64,000 nt of DNA from Panopea generosa (taxonomy: Eukaryota; Mollusca; Bivalvia; Adapedonta; Hiatellidae): contig CM055901.1 in the NCBI GenBank assembly GCA_029582155.1, forward strand, positions 57,038,740 to 57,102,739. Reading direction: 5' to 3'. A program made the position numbers and the translations under genes. The notes beneath the pieces were generated by a model, which saw only the letters and a program-made list of their open reading frames with translations, was not told the DNA's origin and searched no databases. Positions 38,381 through 51,080 of this stretch are shown here, in pieces. Position 1 is the stretch's first letter, and every line of letters starts with the position of its first letter.

Positions 38381-38460
38381 TTTAAAGCTCACTGGTACGA
38401 ATGTCCAAGGAGAGCTATTGCCATGATCCCGGCAGTATATATATATCCATCCTATCATGA
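38381..38460. mobile_element. Fragment of a TTTTAGCTC-type element
   Basis: AAAGCTCACTGGTACGAATG, CCAAGGAGAGCTATTGCCAT and GATCCCGGC resemble the start of the element inserted at 57256. Only the first 60-80 bases are present, placed about 50 bp after the exon donor. Confidence 0.6.
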
Positions 38461-38490
38461 TATCAAGAGAAAATGATAAATCTGTTATTG

Positions 38491-39114
38491 AATAAACCAA
38501 TACTAGTGGACCTAATACAGATACGGATGACAAGGCTGAGAACAGCATACAGTGAAAGTTCACACAAACCCTTACCTTTAAACCCATTAGATATCCCATA
38601 AAAGCCGACATGTCCAGAAAGTAGAAGAATAAATGGATAAATTAGGACTGACACACCAATTGTTTACGGAAAGGACAAAGACAATGATAAACCCATTTAG
38701 AGCTGTGCCAATACCAGACAGAGAATTGTACAGTTTGTCCAAATTCTTTTGTTGCTAATGATTGAAGCTAAGATGACAAATGAAATGAAAGAATGAAGTT
38801 TAAAGTTAAAGTGTGAGTGTGATTAGACATCTACCAATTTCCTTAAGCAACATGGTGTACAATATCAATATTAATTGTAATCTGGATGGAGACCTTATGA
38901 CAAGACATCAACAGAACACGTAACAGGACTGGTTGCTAGAACGGAAATGGAACTTGAAGACAGATTATACCCTCTGATTTGGCAAATATTTAAATCTCGA
39001 TGGAGACCTTATGACAAGCCATCAACAGAGCACGTAAAAGGACTGGTTGCTAGAATGAAAATGGAACATGAAGACAGTTTATACTTTCTGATGTAGCAAA
39101 CATTGTAATCCGCA
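38491..39114 (+). pseudogene. Coding-like remnants downstream of the 37.9 kb exon
   Basis: Three stop-to-stop pieces look coding by residue content. The 38491-38598 piece (36 codons) contains TAYSESSHKPLPLNPLDIP. The 38645-38755 piece (37 codons) contains AVPIPDRELYSLSKFF. The 38881-39093 piece (71 codons) contains WRPYDKTSTEHVTGLVAR twice with changes. The motifs RELYSLSK and DRLYPL echo the SALYKLPKL and REVYKLPKL repeats of the preceding exon. Stops and a frame change separate them, and the pieces lack strong splice sites. They may be the decayed continuation of a longer exon, part of which was replaced by the element at 38381, or short real exons. Residual coding similarity is suggestive rather than proven. 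Confidence 0.4.
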
Positions 39115-39130
39115 TGGAGCCTTAATTGAC
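38874..39130. repeat. 114-bp tandem repeat (38 codons)
   Basis: TGGAGACCTTATGACAAG begins at 38887 and 39001, and a third partial copy starts at 39115 (TGGAGCCTTA). The period is exactly 114 bp, a multiple of three, so the frame is kept through two full copies. Confidence 0.88.
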
Positions 39131-40432
39131 ATGGCCAGCACCTGTATATAGCAGACTTCATGATGGTGTCAAGGCTGGTCTTTTTGGTGATGTAATGTTG
39201 AAGCATTGTTACTATTATATATCAAGATGAACCACATATTGGATTTCCCCATGTCTTACAGTTCATATTCTTAGTTATTTTCTCCAGTCATTAAGGTTTT
39301 GAGATCTTGCATACAAAAATCCTCACTTATTTGAAAAATGATAGAAGACCAGACTTGAATCATCGAAGACATTTACAAGTATGGAATGTGAAATCATGAT
39401 CAAACAATAAAAAATCCTTTAACTGGAAATCAGATACATGTATAAACATGTGGTTTGAATATCAAGGCCATAAAATTTAATAAGTAATGTGACAAAAAGA
39501 AACAAATAAAGAAGGTATGAAAACAGTACCTTAAACACCCCAACAAAAAGTGTGAATAAGGACAGATAAATAGCTTACCACAACTTATAAGTAGACAATA
39601 AAGATAAAAGAAGACAGGATTATAAAACTGGATAGATGTATTATACATTACATCAAAACCAATATTACTGAAATAAACAGAATGTTTGTTGAAAAAAGTT
39701 CTGTTTTGTGCACCATGTGGGTTACTGTTGACTCTTCTTCACAGAGAGCTTGAACAATCAATGCTGTCAACGAAAATATCAATATAACTGTTATGAAGCT
39801 GTGACTGAGAAATGACTTTCGCAGAGAGTTTAGCTGACAATTTAACAGAATCTGGTGTGACAATGACTTCATCATTATTGGATATATAATCAAGGCCGTC
39901 AATTAAGGAAATAAGTGATCACCTTGAATAGGCACCGGACACCAAATACCTGTGGAAGTCGATGATCTGGACAAGGATCAATAGCAGTATTTGGCTCGGG
40001 TTTCCAGACTCATTCTCTGCATAAATGAACACTTACATGGCATGTCAGCTGAAAAATCTACCCCGGCTACAGGTGACAGTTAAATTATTGGGTTGGAAGT
40101 ATTTATGGTAGCTGTACTTTAAAGTGAGTAGTTGTAAATAAAGTGGAGAATGGGTTAACATGGACTATTCAAGTGGTTCAAGTTGAGCTATAAACTAGTC
40201 AAGTGGTTCAAGTTGAGTTATAGAATTCTAGTTTGGGAGATTTATTTAACATGTTAAGATATATTTTGTGTGAATTTCATTTTTTTACAGTGTATTTTTC
40301 TTTTGATGTGAGTTTAAAAGTAAATGTGAAAGAGCAATAATGTTATATTGTAGTGAAAATTCTTGGACTATCTTGCTCATCAAAATGAGATTGGTATAAT
40401 AATAATATATGACTCAGTTTTTTTTAAAAGAG
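39131..40432. other. AT-rich sequence with a weak coding-like patch at 39810-40050
   Basis: Around 39810-40050 short stop-bounded pieces (ESLADNLTESGVTM, APDTKYLWKSMIWTR) have amino acid content less AT-driven than the surroundings. No splice structure supports them. The minus-strand frames at 39430-39902 are hydrophobic because the DNA is AT-rich and are not called. Confidence 0.3.
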
Positions 40433-41110
40433 TTTTAGCTCATCTGAGCTAATTTTAGGCTCAAATAAGTAATTCTTATCAGTTTCACACTATCCATGAA
40501 CAATTTCTTCTTTGAAACCGCTTGAGAGTTTTTCACTAAATTTGATGTGAAGCATTTTTAAATGGAGCTCTGTCAAGTTTATTCAAGTGATGACCTTGGG
40601 GTAAAATTTGACTTCACCCAATTTGCTTATCAGCTTAATTTCTTCTAATCAAATCTCTCTGGTTTGTTAAAGTCATGATGCTAGTCAAAATTGGCTGGGA
40701 ACTGATACTTTAACATAGGGACATTTTTAATTTAAAAATCTTCTACTCGAGAATTGGCAAATCCAATTTGTTTATATTTGGTACCAATGATCCCTATTAG
40801 TAGTGGTTTCAAGTATATTTATTTAAAGTGGTTGATTTAGAATGGCCCAGTAGACACTTTCAACTTTTACCTATAAATACTATGTGAAAACAGCAAAGTT
40901 TAATTTGATATTTTTCATTTATTTTTTTTAATTGTAATAATCATCTTGACATCTAGACTATTAGTTAGTCGTAGCAGTTGAGACTGGGTTCTTCATAGGG
41001 CATTTGATAACAATATGGGACCAGCAGAGGCCCTAAAAGGGATAAAAAAGGAAATTTTTTAAAAAATCTTCATAAGAATCAACAAGCAAAATTGGTTCAT
41101 ATTTGGTTTA
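40433..41110. mobile_element. Long, old TTTTAGCTC-type element
   Basis: It opens TTTTAGCTCATCTGAGCTAA, then has the phrase CCTTGGGGTAAAATTTGACT and TTTATATTTGGTACCAATGA, typical of this molluscan repeat style. The right end is unclear and could extend to about 41300. No coding capacity is seen. Confidence 0.6.
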
Positions 41111-42228
41111 AATACCTTTATTAATGGAGGTTTAAGTGTTACTGGAGTTGGTTACAATAATGGAATGTTATCATTCTCATTCTCCTTACCTTCCAGTTCT
41201 TCATAGGCTTAATCCATTCGTGGTTTGAAAAGAAATGACAAGTAAAATGAGATGAGTGACATGGGCCATTTCTTACACTTATAGTTTCATAATTGTATTA
41301 AAGGAGAAGTAGTCTAATTGTGTTTGTTCCGAAACTGGTGATAATATTATGGTCTTAGGTGTAACAGATCCTACATTTTATGTCCACTGGCCTGGTATCA
41401 TAAAACAGTCCATAAAGTCTCCAACGGCCACATAAAGATATCTGATTTATTGTAATCTCTACCCAAGATACAGTTTACTATGAGATCATTGAAAAACTAC
41501 ACAGTTTGTCAACATTGATTGTTTGAATTGCTGGAGATAGATCTGGAATGAAATACTAGAACTCCTGTTTTGAGAAGGAGATTAATGGATTTTTTTGTGA
41601 AATATTGTTTATTTTATTTGTTTATCTGACCTTGAGGGATTAACATGATTTGTTTTGAGTGGTTAATAGGACTTGTTTGTTGTGTTTTGCAATTCCAAAA
41701 ACTAATTAGACAGCTATATATAACATCCATGTGATGGAACTTATGGAATAACTTGTTAAACAGACAGCAGAAAACATTGGCAGTGCACAGAATGAATAAG
41801 GATAATTAAAACATTTAAAAGTAAAGTATGTATATTTTTGTTGGTTAATTGATATATCAAAATATTTATACCAAGGGGTGGGATAGGTTGGTCTGCTGCA
41901 TGGGAGTTGGGTCTGAGACTTACAATTACTAACATTTCCCAAGAGTCCATGACCACCCATACTAGGCCATACTCTGCCACTTGTGCTCGGGGGTGAGTCT
42001 AAACCAAGATAGTTCGTCCAATATTGGTTCATCCATTATAGGTGTGTCTTTGGTAAAATTTATTAATTCCTTTTTAAGAAATCAGGTTAAAACTCACTTC
42101 AAACAGGAACTTCATTATTACATAGACATCAAATATTTTGAGTCAGATCTAAGTTTTTATCATCTGAAATTAATTGTGCAGGTAAATGTTTCAATTCAAA
42201 TTTGGTATTGTTTACAGCAAGCATTTGT
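41111..42228. other. AT-rich sequence before the large minisatellite
   Basis: The 108-residue minus-strand frame at 41706-42032 and the plus-strand frame at 41981-42280 overlap each other and run into repeat. Neither has recognisable domains. Confidence 0.4.
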
Positions 42229-45200
42229 AAAGCTTGTGTGCTTTACCCTAGACTGGAATGGCTCGTGTGCTTTACTCTAGACTGGAATGGCTTGTGTGCT
42301 ATACCCTAGACAGGTATGGCTTGTGTGCTATACCTTAGACAGGTATGGCTTGTGTGCTTTACTCTAGACTGGAATGGCTTGTGTGCTATACCCTAGACTG
42401 GAATGGCTCATGTTCTATACCCCAGACTGGAATGGCTTGTGTGCTATACCCTAGACTGGAATGGCTCATGTTCTATACCCTAGACTGGAATGGCTCATGT
42501 GCTATATACCCTAGACTAGAATGGCTCATGTTTTATACCCCAGACTGGAATGGCTTGTGTGCTATATCCTAGACTGGAATGGCTTGTGTGCTATATGGCT
42601 CATGTTCTATACCCTAGACTGGAATGGCTCATGTGCTATACCTTAGACTGGAATGGCTTGTGCTATATACTCTAGAATGGAATGGCTTGTGTGTTATACC
42701 CTGACTGGAATGGCTCATGTGCTATATACCATAGACTAGAATGGCTTGTGTGTTATACCCTAGACTGGAATGGCTCATGTGCTATATACCCTAGACTAGA
42801 ATGGCTCATGTGTTATACCCCAGACTGGAATGGCTTGTGTGCTATACCCTAGACTGGAATGGCTCATGTTCTATACCCTAGACTGGAATGGCTCATGTGC
42901 TATATACCCTAGACTAGAATGGCTCATGTGTTATACCCCAGACTGGAATGGCTTGTGTGCTATATACCCTAGACTGCAATGGCTCATGTGCTATATATCC
43001 TAGATTGGAATGGCTTGTATGCTATATACCCTAGACTGCAATGGCTCATGTGCTATATATCCTAGATTGGAATGGCTTGTGTGCTATATATCCTAGACTG
43101 GAATGGCTCATGTGCTATATACCCTAGACTGGAATGGCTTGTGTGCTATTTACCCCAGACTGGAATGGCTTGTGTGCTATACCCTAGACTGGAATGGCTC
43201 ATGTTCTATACCCTAGACTGGAATGGCTCATGTGCTTTATACTCTAGACTAGAATGGCTCATGTGTTATACCCCAAACTGGAATGGCTTGTGTGCTATAC
43301 CCTAGACTGGAATGGCTCATGTTCTATACCCTAGACTGGAATGGCTCATGTGCTATATACCCTAGACTGGAATGGCTTGTGCTATATACTCTAGAATGGA
43401 ATGGCTTGTGTGTTATACCCCAGACTGGAATGGCTCATGTGCTATACCTTAGACTGGAATGGCTCATGTGCTATATACCCTAGACTGGAATGACTCATGT
43501 GCTATATACCCTAGACTGGAATGGCTCATGTGCTATATACCCTAGACTGGAATGGCTTGTGCTATATACTCTAGAATGGAATGACTTGTGTGTTATACCC
43601 CAGACTGGAATGGCTCGTGTGCTATACCTTAGACTGGAATGGCTCATGTGCTATATTCTCTAGAATGGAATAGCTTGTGTGTTATACCCCAGACTGGAAT
43701 GGCCCATGTGCTATACCTTAGACTGGAATGGCTTGTGCTATATACTCTAGAATGGAATGGCTTGTGTGTTATACCCCAGACTGGAATGGCTCATGTGCTA
43801 TACCTTAGACTGGAATGGCTCATGTGCTATATACCCTAGACTGGAATGACTCATGTGCTATATACTCTAGAATGGAATGGCTCATGTGCTATATACCCTA
43901 GACTGGAATGGCTCATGTGCTATATACCCTAGACTGGAATGGCTTGTGCTATATACTCTAGAATGGAATGACTTGTGTGCTATACCCTAGACTGGAATGG
44001 CTTGTGTGCTTTACTGTAGACTGGAATGACTTGTGTGCTATAACCTAGACTGGAATGGCTTGTGTGCTATACCCTAGACTGGAATGACTTTTATGCTATA
44101 TACCCTAGACTGGAATGGCTTGTGTGCTATACCCTAGACTGGAATGGCTCATGTTCTATACCCTAGACTGGAATGGCTCATGTGCTATATACCCTAGACT
44201 AGAATGGCTCATGTGTTATACCCCAGACTGGAATGGCTTGTGTGCTATACCCTAGACTGGAATGACTCATGTTCTATACCCTAGACTGGAATGGCTCATG
44301 TGCTATATACCCTAGACTGGAATGGCTTGTGCTATATACTCTAGAATGGAATGGCTTGTGTGTTATACCCCAGACTGGAATGGCTCATGTGCTATACCCT
44401 AGACTGGAATGGCTCATGTGGTATATACCCTAGACTGGAATGACTCATGTGCTATATACCCTAGACTGGAATGGCTCATGTGTTATATACCCTAGACTGG
44501 AATGGCTCATGTGCTTTATACCCTAGACTGGAATGGCTCATGTGCTATATACCCTAGACTGGAATGGCTTGTGCTATATACTCTAGAACGGAATGGCTTG
44601 TGTGTTATACCCCAGACTTAAATGGCTCATGTGCTATACCTTAGACTGGAATGGCTCATGTGCTATATACCATAGACTGGAATGGCTTGTATGCTATAAA
44701 CCCTAGACTGGAATGGCTCATGTACTATATACCATTGACTGGAATGGCTCATGTGCTATATACCCTTGACTGGAATGGCTCATGTGCTATATACCCTAGA
44801 CTGGAATGGCTCATGTGCTATACCCTAGACAGGAATGGCTTGTGTGCTATACCCTAGACTGGAATGGCTCATGTACTATATACCATTGACTGGAATGGCT
44901 CATGTGCTATATACCCTTGACTGGAATGGCTCATGTGCTTTATACCCTAGACTGGAATGGCACATGTGCTATATACCTTAGACTGGAATGGCTCATGTGC
45001 TATATACCCTAGACTGGAATGGCTCATGTACTTTATACCCTTGACTGGAATGGCTTGTGTGTTATACCCTAGACTAGAATGGCTCATGTGCTTTATACCC
45101 TAGACTGGAATGGCTCATGTGCTATATACCCTAGACTGGAATGGTTTGTGTGCTATATACCCTTGACTGGAATGGCTCATGTGCTATATACCCTTGACTG

Positions 45201-46975
45201 GAATGGCTTGTGTGTTATACCCTAGACTAGAATGGCTCATATGCTTTATACCCTAGACTGGAATGGCTCATGTGCTATATACCCTAGACTGGAATGGCTC
45301 ATGTGCTATATACCCTAGACTGGAATGGCTCATGTACTATATACCCTTGACTGGAATGGCTCATGTGCTATATACCATAGACTGGAATGGCTCATGTGCT
45401 ATATACCCTAGACTGCAATGGCTCATGTGCTATATACCTTAGACTGCAATGGCTCATGTGCTATATACCATAGACTGCAATGGCTTGTATGCTATATATC
45501 CCAGACTAGAATGGCTCATGTAATATACCCCAGACTGGAATGGCTAATGTGTTATATACCCTAAACTGGAATGGCTCATGTGCTATATACCCTTAACTGG
45601 AATGGCTCATGTGCTATATACCCTAGACTGGAATGGCTCATGTGCTATATACCCTAGTCTTGACTGGCTCATGTGATATATACCCTAGACTGCAATGGCT
45701 GATGTGCTATATATCCAGGACTGGAATGGCTCATGTGCGTTATACCCTAGATGGGAATGACTCATGTGCTATATACCCCAGACTGCAATGGCACATGTGC
45801 TATATACCCTTGACTGCAATGGCTCATGTGCTTAATACCCTAGACTGGTATGGCTCATGTGATATTTACCCTAGACTGGTATGGCTCATTTGCTATATAC
45901 CCTAGACTGCAATGGCTCATGTGCTAAATACCCTAGACTGGTATGGCTCATGTGTTATATACCCTAGACTGCAATGGTTCATGTGCTAAATACCCTAGAC
46001 TGGTATGGCTCATGTGCTATATACCCTAGACTAGAATGGCTAATGTACTATATACCCTAGACTGGAATGGCTCATGTGCTATATACCCCAGACTGCAATG
46101 GCACATGTGCTATATACCCTAGAATGCAATGGCTCATGTGCTATATACCCTAGACTGGAATGGCTCATGTGCTATACACCCTAGATTGCAATGGCTCATG
46201 TGCTATATACCCTAGACTGGAATGGCACATGTGCTATATACCCTAGACTAGTATGGCTCATGTGCTATATACCCAAGACTGCAATGGCACATGTGCTATA
46301 TACCCTAGACTGCAATGGCACATGTGCTATATACCCTAGACTGCAATGGCTCATGTGCTATATACCCTAGACTGGAATGGCTCATGTGCTATATACCCAA
46401 GACTGCAATGGCACATGTGCTATATACCCTAGATTGGAATGGCTTGTGTGTTATATACCCAAGACTGGAATGGCTCATGTGCTATATACCCTAGACTTGA
46501 ATGACTTGTGTGCTTTATACCCAGAGTGCAATGTCTCGTGTGCTATATACCCTAGACTGGAATGGTTCATGTGCTATATACCCTAGACTGCAATTGCTAA
46601 TGTGCTATATACCCTAGACTGCAATGGCTCATGTGCTACATACCCTAGACTGGTATGGCTCATGCAATGGCTCATGTGCTATCTACCCTAGACTGCAATG
46701 GCTCATGTGCTATATACCCAAGACTGGAATGGCTAAGTGCTATATGCCCTAGATTGCAATGGCTCATGTGCTATATACCCTAGACTGGAATGGCTTGTTT
46801 GTTATATACCCTAGACTGGAATGGCTCATGTGTTGCATTCCCTAGACTGGAATGGCTTGTATGCCATATATCATAGACTGGAATGGCTCATGTGCTATAT
46901 ACCCTAACATGAAATGGCTCGTGTGCTATACACCCTAACATGAAATGGCTTGTGTGCTATACACCCTAAAATGAA
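42229..46975. repeat. Giant 31/29-bp minisatellite, about 150 copies
   Basis: The unit is CTATATACCCTAGACTGGAA followed by TGGCTCATGTG (31 bp). A 29-bp form lacks one TA (CTATACCCTAGACTGG). The left 2 kb mixes 29- and 31-bp units and GGCTTGTGTG and GGCTCATGTT variants, arranged in a recurring multi-unit block. The right part (about 45,300-46,700) is mostly 31-bp with a GACTGCAATGG variant. Since three 31-bp units make 93 bp, open frames cycle through the three phases, which produces the short frames of repeated WNGSCAIYPRLEWL type. They are repeat translations. Confidence 0.97.
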
Positions 46976-47810
46976 TATTAGAATGTCACTTCATTGAATA
47001 AAATTCATGAAAATATTTAAACAAGTATTTAGTAAAAAAAAAATGTGCAGTGTTTCCATTGATAAGTCATGTCCAAGAAGCCATTGTGAGTATCCCAACA
47101 TTGTTAAATCCATAGGCAATGGTCTTCAAAAAATAAATTACCTAATTAAGTAAAGTTACACAAGTAAATGCAATACATTTTGTCAAGAGATGAATGAATA
47201 AAAACAGAGATAGCGGTCCAGACAACTATTCAGGGATTTATAAATCTATACTTCTTAATCTGTCTTTTGTCTATTCGTCAGATGTACTTCCTCCATGAAG
47301 TAGATTCAGAGAGATATTATTATAACATTGATGTTTACACACACATTGTTTTCAATATATAACAATAACCAGTGTTAATATTGTTACATGTTGCAAGGAA
47401 AATGATAAAATCAGATGTTTGTATGTTAAGAATGGACTTGGTTTTCAGGGTTGGTCTCAATGTCTCCTTGCAAGCAGGAGCAATGACATAGCTATAGAAA
47501 GTCTTAGAACTTGAGATATATAAAGTGTTTTGACAAAAACAGTTTGGAGACGTTTCTTCAATGTTTTGTCTGTTGTCTAAATGTCCTAACTCAGGCTTGT
47601 TAAGTCAGGACCCATTTTTCCTTGTTTACCTTGTTTTTATTCGCTTGAAAAAAAAACATGCCTGCCATGAACATCAAAACAGTAAACATTCATTGAATAA
47701 AATGAACTTTGTTTTCAGGTGATTGTGTGTCTTGTATTTTTCTGACCTAAAAAAGGCAGCAGCAAGGAGGATATATATTCTGATGAATTATGTTTTATGA
47801 TTTTTAGCTC
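46976..47810. other. AT-rich sequence without a supported gene
   Basis: Nothing gene-like is visible. Confidence 0.45.
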
Positions 47811-48236
47811 TACTGGCCAAAGGCCAGAAGTGCTTATGCGCTGGCGCGTTGTCCATTGTCTGTCGTCTGTCGTCTGTCGTCTGTTAGCAGCACTTTCTCT
47901 GAAACCGCTAGGCCAATTGAACTGAAACTTCACATGGAGGTTTCTTTTGCATAGGAGACTACACAGAACATTTTTTTTTTTTCGATCTGAACTTCAAGAT
48001 GGCCTCCGTTACTAAAAATAGTCCAAAACTTAAAAAATCTTCTTCTCATGAACGGCCCAACAGATTTTCAAAATGTTTATGTAGTAATGATGATCAACCA
48101 TAGTTTTGTTAGATTTGTTCAAATGGTGTCCCTAGAATTAAAAATGCCCCCGCCCGATGTTTCTATTGCATAGGAGAAATTCAAAAAGTGTGCTATGGCC
48201 ACTATGAGTCAGTAGAGCATCCTCAGGCCTCTTGTT
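47811..48236. mobile_element. TTTTTAGCTC-type non-autonomous element with inverted ends
   Basis: The left end TTTTTAGCTCTACTGGCC has GCTCTACTG at 47817-47825. The right end has CAGTAGAGC at 48210-48218, its exact inverse. The left end also has the small palindrome GGCCAAAGGCC, followed by repeated TGTCGTCTG triplets. The interior contains TCTCTGAAACCGCTAGGCCA and GAACTGAAACTTCACATGGA. The minus-strand frame at 47715-47933 is a shadow. Confidence 0.75.
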
Positions 48237-48475
48237 TTAAAAAAAGTTTGCAGTATTATTTTAGTGATCGCACTTTAATTCCATTCAATTATTGATATAG
48301 TGTCTGAGATCCATTGGATAACTTTACTTTATAAAACAATGATTAAGTTGATTTAAGAAATAGTTGCAATCATTGTCTGTGGTTAAATTGCATCTGTACT
48401 CTGACCATATCATGAACATAAGAAACATGATGACAGTTTTTAGGTTTCTGTAGAATTTCCCTTCATCAACCAGTT

Positions 48476-48777
48476 ATGTTGTTGTTGTTGTTGTATGGTG
48501 TTTTTCAGTCATATCGCGACGATGTCTACTTGAGACAATATTCTAAGCGCTGTCACACAGGAGTATCATGCTGCAGATACATGGTATGATACCCCACCCA
48601 GTCACAATATACCAACACCGGGTCGACCAAACCTAGAACTCTCCTCTAAATGCTGAGTGTCAAGCGAGGAAGCTTCTAGTACCATTTTTAAAGTCTTTTG
48701 TATGACCTGGCTGGGGATTGAACCCACGACCTTCTGCATGCCAGGTGGATGCTCTGCCACTAGACCACGCCGTGGTC
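48476..48777 (-). mobile_element. tRNA-derived SINE (type A), full length
   Basis: On the minus strand it has the head GCGTGGTCTAGTGGCAGAGC, B box GGTTCAATCCCC, the family body and a CAACAACAACAACAAC tail. A and B boxes are both well kept, so this is one of the youngest-looking copies. The 60-residue minus-strand frame at 48602 is the SINE. Confidence 0.9.
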
Positions 48778-49079
48778 TCATCAACCAATTAAAATATAAA
48801 AATATCGTCTAATTTTCCCATAAGGTATATTTGTGAACAGAAATACAAATATTCTATTGAGGGTTACCATATTTCTTTAAATCTATTACTTATGTAGATT
48901 ACATTGGTATAAATGGGAAATTTTATCAATTTAATTGATAAAGAGCTCTTAATCCTAGATGTTATCATGTGCATATGTAACAGTTTTTAGTGACAAGCTA
49001 AAGAAAGGAGAACAAAATTGTAACATATTACTGTCATGATATACAAAGAAGGCATTAAACTCTAGCTACAGATTGAAAA

Positions 49080-50632
49080 TATGAAAATATGAAGTGAATC
49101 AACAGTGCACTCCCAGTTAGAGATTGTTACAAATAAACAAATGAATCAACAGTGCACTCCCAGTTAAAGATTGTTACGAAAAAACAAGTGAATCAACAGT
49201 TCACTCCCAGCTAGAGATTGATATGAAAAACAAGTGAATCAACAGTTCACTCCAGCTAAAGATTGTTAAGGAAAAACAACTGAATCAATAATTCACTCCC
49301 AGCTAGAGATTAATACAAAAAACAAATGAATCAACAGTTCATTCAAGCTTAAGATTGTTAAGGGAAAACAAATGAATCAACAGTTCACTCCAGCTAAACT
49401 TTTTTTTATGAAAAAAAAAAAAATCAACAGTTCACTCCAGCTAGTGATTGATATGAAAAACAAATGAATCAACAGTTCACTCCAGCTAGAGATTGATATG
49501 AAAAACAAATGAATCAACAGTTCACTCCAGCTAGTGATTGCTATGAAAAACAAATGAATCAACAGTTCACTCCAGCTAGTGATTGATATGAAATACAAAT
49601 GAATCAACAGTTCACTCCAGCTAGTGATTGTTATGGAAAAACAAGTGAGTCAACAGTTCACTCCAGCTAGTGATTGTTATGGAAAAACAAGTGAGTCAAC
49701 AGTTCACTCTAGCCAGAGATTGTTACAGGAAAACAAGTGAATCAACAGTTCACTCCCAGCTAGAGATTGAAATGTAAATATGAAGTGAATTAACAATTCA
49801 CTCCCAGCTAGAGATAAATATGAAAATATGAAATGAATCAACAGTTCGCCCCCAGTTAGAGATTGATATGAAAATATGTAGTGGATCAACAGTTCACTCC
49901 GAGCTAGAGATTAATATGAAAATATGAAGTGAATGAACAGTTCACTCCAAGCTAGTGATTGATATGAAAATATGAAGTGAATCAACAGTTCACTCCCAGC
50001 TAGAGATTGATATGAAAATATGAAGTGAATCAACAGTTCACTTCCAGCTAGAGATAAATATGAAAATATGAAATGAATCAACAATTCACTGCCAGCTAGA
50101 GATTGATATGAAAATATGAAGTGAATCAACAGTTCACTACCAGCTAGAGATTGATATGAAAATATGAAATGAGTCAACAGTTCACTCCAGCTAGAGATTG
50201 TTAGAAAAAAAACAAGTGAATCAACAGTTCACTTCCAGCTAGAGATAAATATGAAAATATGAAATGATTCAACAGTTCACTCCCAGCTAAAGATTGATAT
50301 GAAAATATGAAGTGAATCAACAGTTTACTCCCAGCTAGAGATTGATATGAAAATATGAAGTGAATCAACAGTTCACTCCCAGCTAGAGATTGTTGTGGAA
50401 AACAAATGAATCAACAGTTCACTCCAGCTAGAAATTGTTACAGAAAAATAAATGAATCAACAGTTCACTACAGCTAGTGATTGTTATGGAAAAACAAATG
50501 AATCAACAGTTCACTCCAGCTAGAAATTCTTACAGAAAAATAAATGAATCAACAGTTCACTTCAGCTAGTGATTGTTATGGAAAAACAAATGAATTAACA
50601 GTTCACTCCAGCTAGAGATTGTTATATAAAAA
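49080..50632. repeat. 46/48-bp minisatellite, about 33 copies
   Basis: Units are GAATCAACAGTTCACTCCCA, then GCTAGAGATTGATATGAAAA and TATGAAGT (48 bp), or a 46-bp form with GTTATGGAAAAACAAAT. The 46-bp form makes up the outer parts and the 48-bp form the middle (49740-50390). Minus-strand frames of type FSYQSLAGSELLIHFI exist only because 48 is a multiple of three. Confidence 0.96.
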
Positions 50633-50869
50633 AAAATTGAAAGTATTCATGCAAATCTGAGGTAAAAAGTTACATGTATTGACACACATCTTGTTATGAT
50701 GAATCCATCAGTTTTTTAGCGTGAAATTTGAGTTGAGCATGAAATATCGTGTTGAATATTAACTTTTGAGTTGAGCATGAAATCTTGAGATGAGCATGAA
50801 ATTTTAAGTTGAACACGGAACAAAGTTTTATAATGTCCGGCCCTGGTGAGACTAAAATAGATTTTCCGC
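50633..50869. repeat. Short degenerate tandem patch
   Basis: TTGAGTTGAGCATGAAAT-like phrases recur about five times between 50717 and 50815 (period near 24 bp), giving a small independent repeat. Confidence 0.65.
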
Positions 50870-50873
50870 TTAA

Positions 50874-51080
50874 CCCTTTGCTCCATAGATACACATTTTC
50901 CTGTACCATTCACAGAAGACGTTTGAAAACATTGCAGGAAGAGTTCAGATTGCTCGTAAAAAGCAATCTGAACACTTCCTGCACTGTTTTCCACTCTGTC
51001 AGTTAATATAAATGCTGATAAGTGATGAATTAATGCTTTGAATTTGGAAGAGTCCAAGAAAATGCTTATGGAGCAATGGG
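50874..51080. mobile_element. TTAA-flanked (piggyBac-type) MITE with long internal hairpin
   Basis: TTAA at 50870-50873 and 51081-51084 flank a 207-bp element whose ends CCCTTTGCTCCATAGATAC and, inverted, CCCATTGCTCCATAAGCAT are terminal repeats. TTAA plus CCC ends is the piggyBac pattern. Inside, arms 50925-50953 and 50963-50991 (29 bases each) pair with two mismatches around a 9-base loop. A truncated relative is at 5731-5868. Open frames on both strands here are not genes. Confidence 0.88.

Noticed and set aside
42345-46586. Many 60-90 residue frames with WNGSCAIYPRLEWL-type repeats
   Set aside because: They arise because three 31-bp units equal 31 codons. Unit-length changes break them quickly, and no start or splice context is present.
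42229-46975. CRISPR-like array
   Set aside because: Repeats follow each other directly with no unique spacers, copies vary continuously and the genome is eukaryotic. It is a minisatellite.
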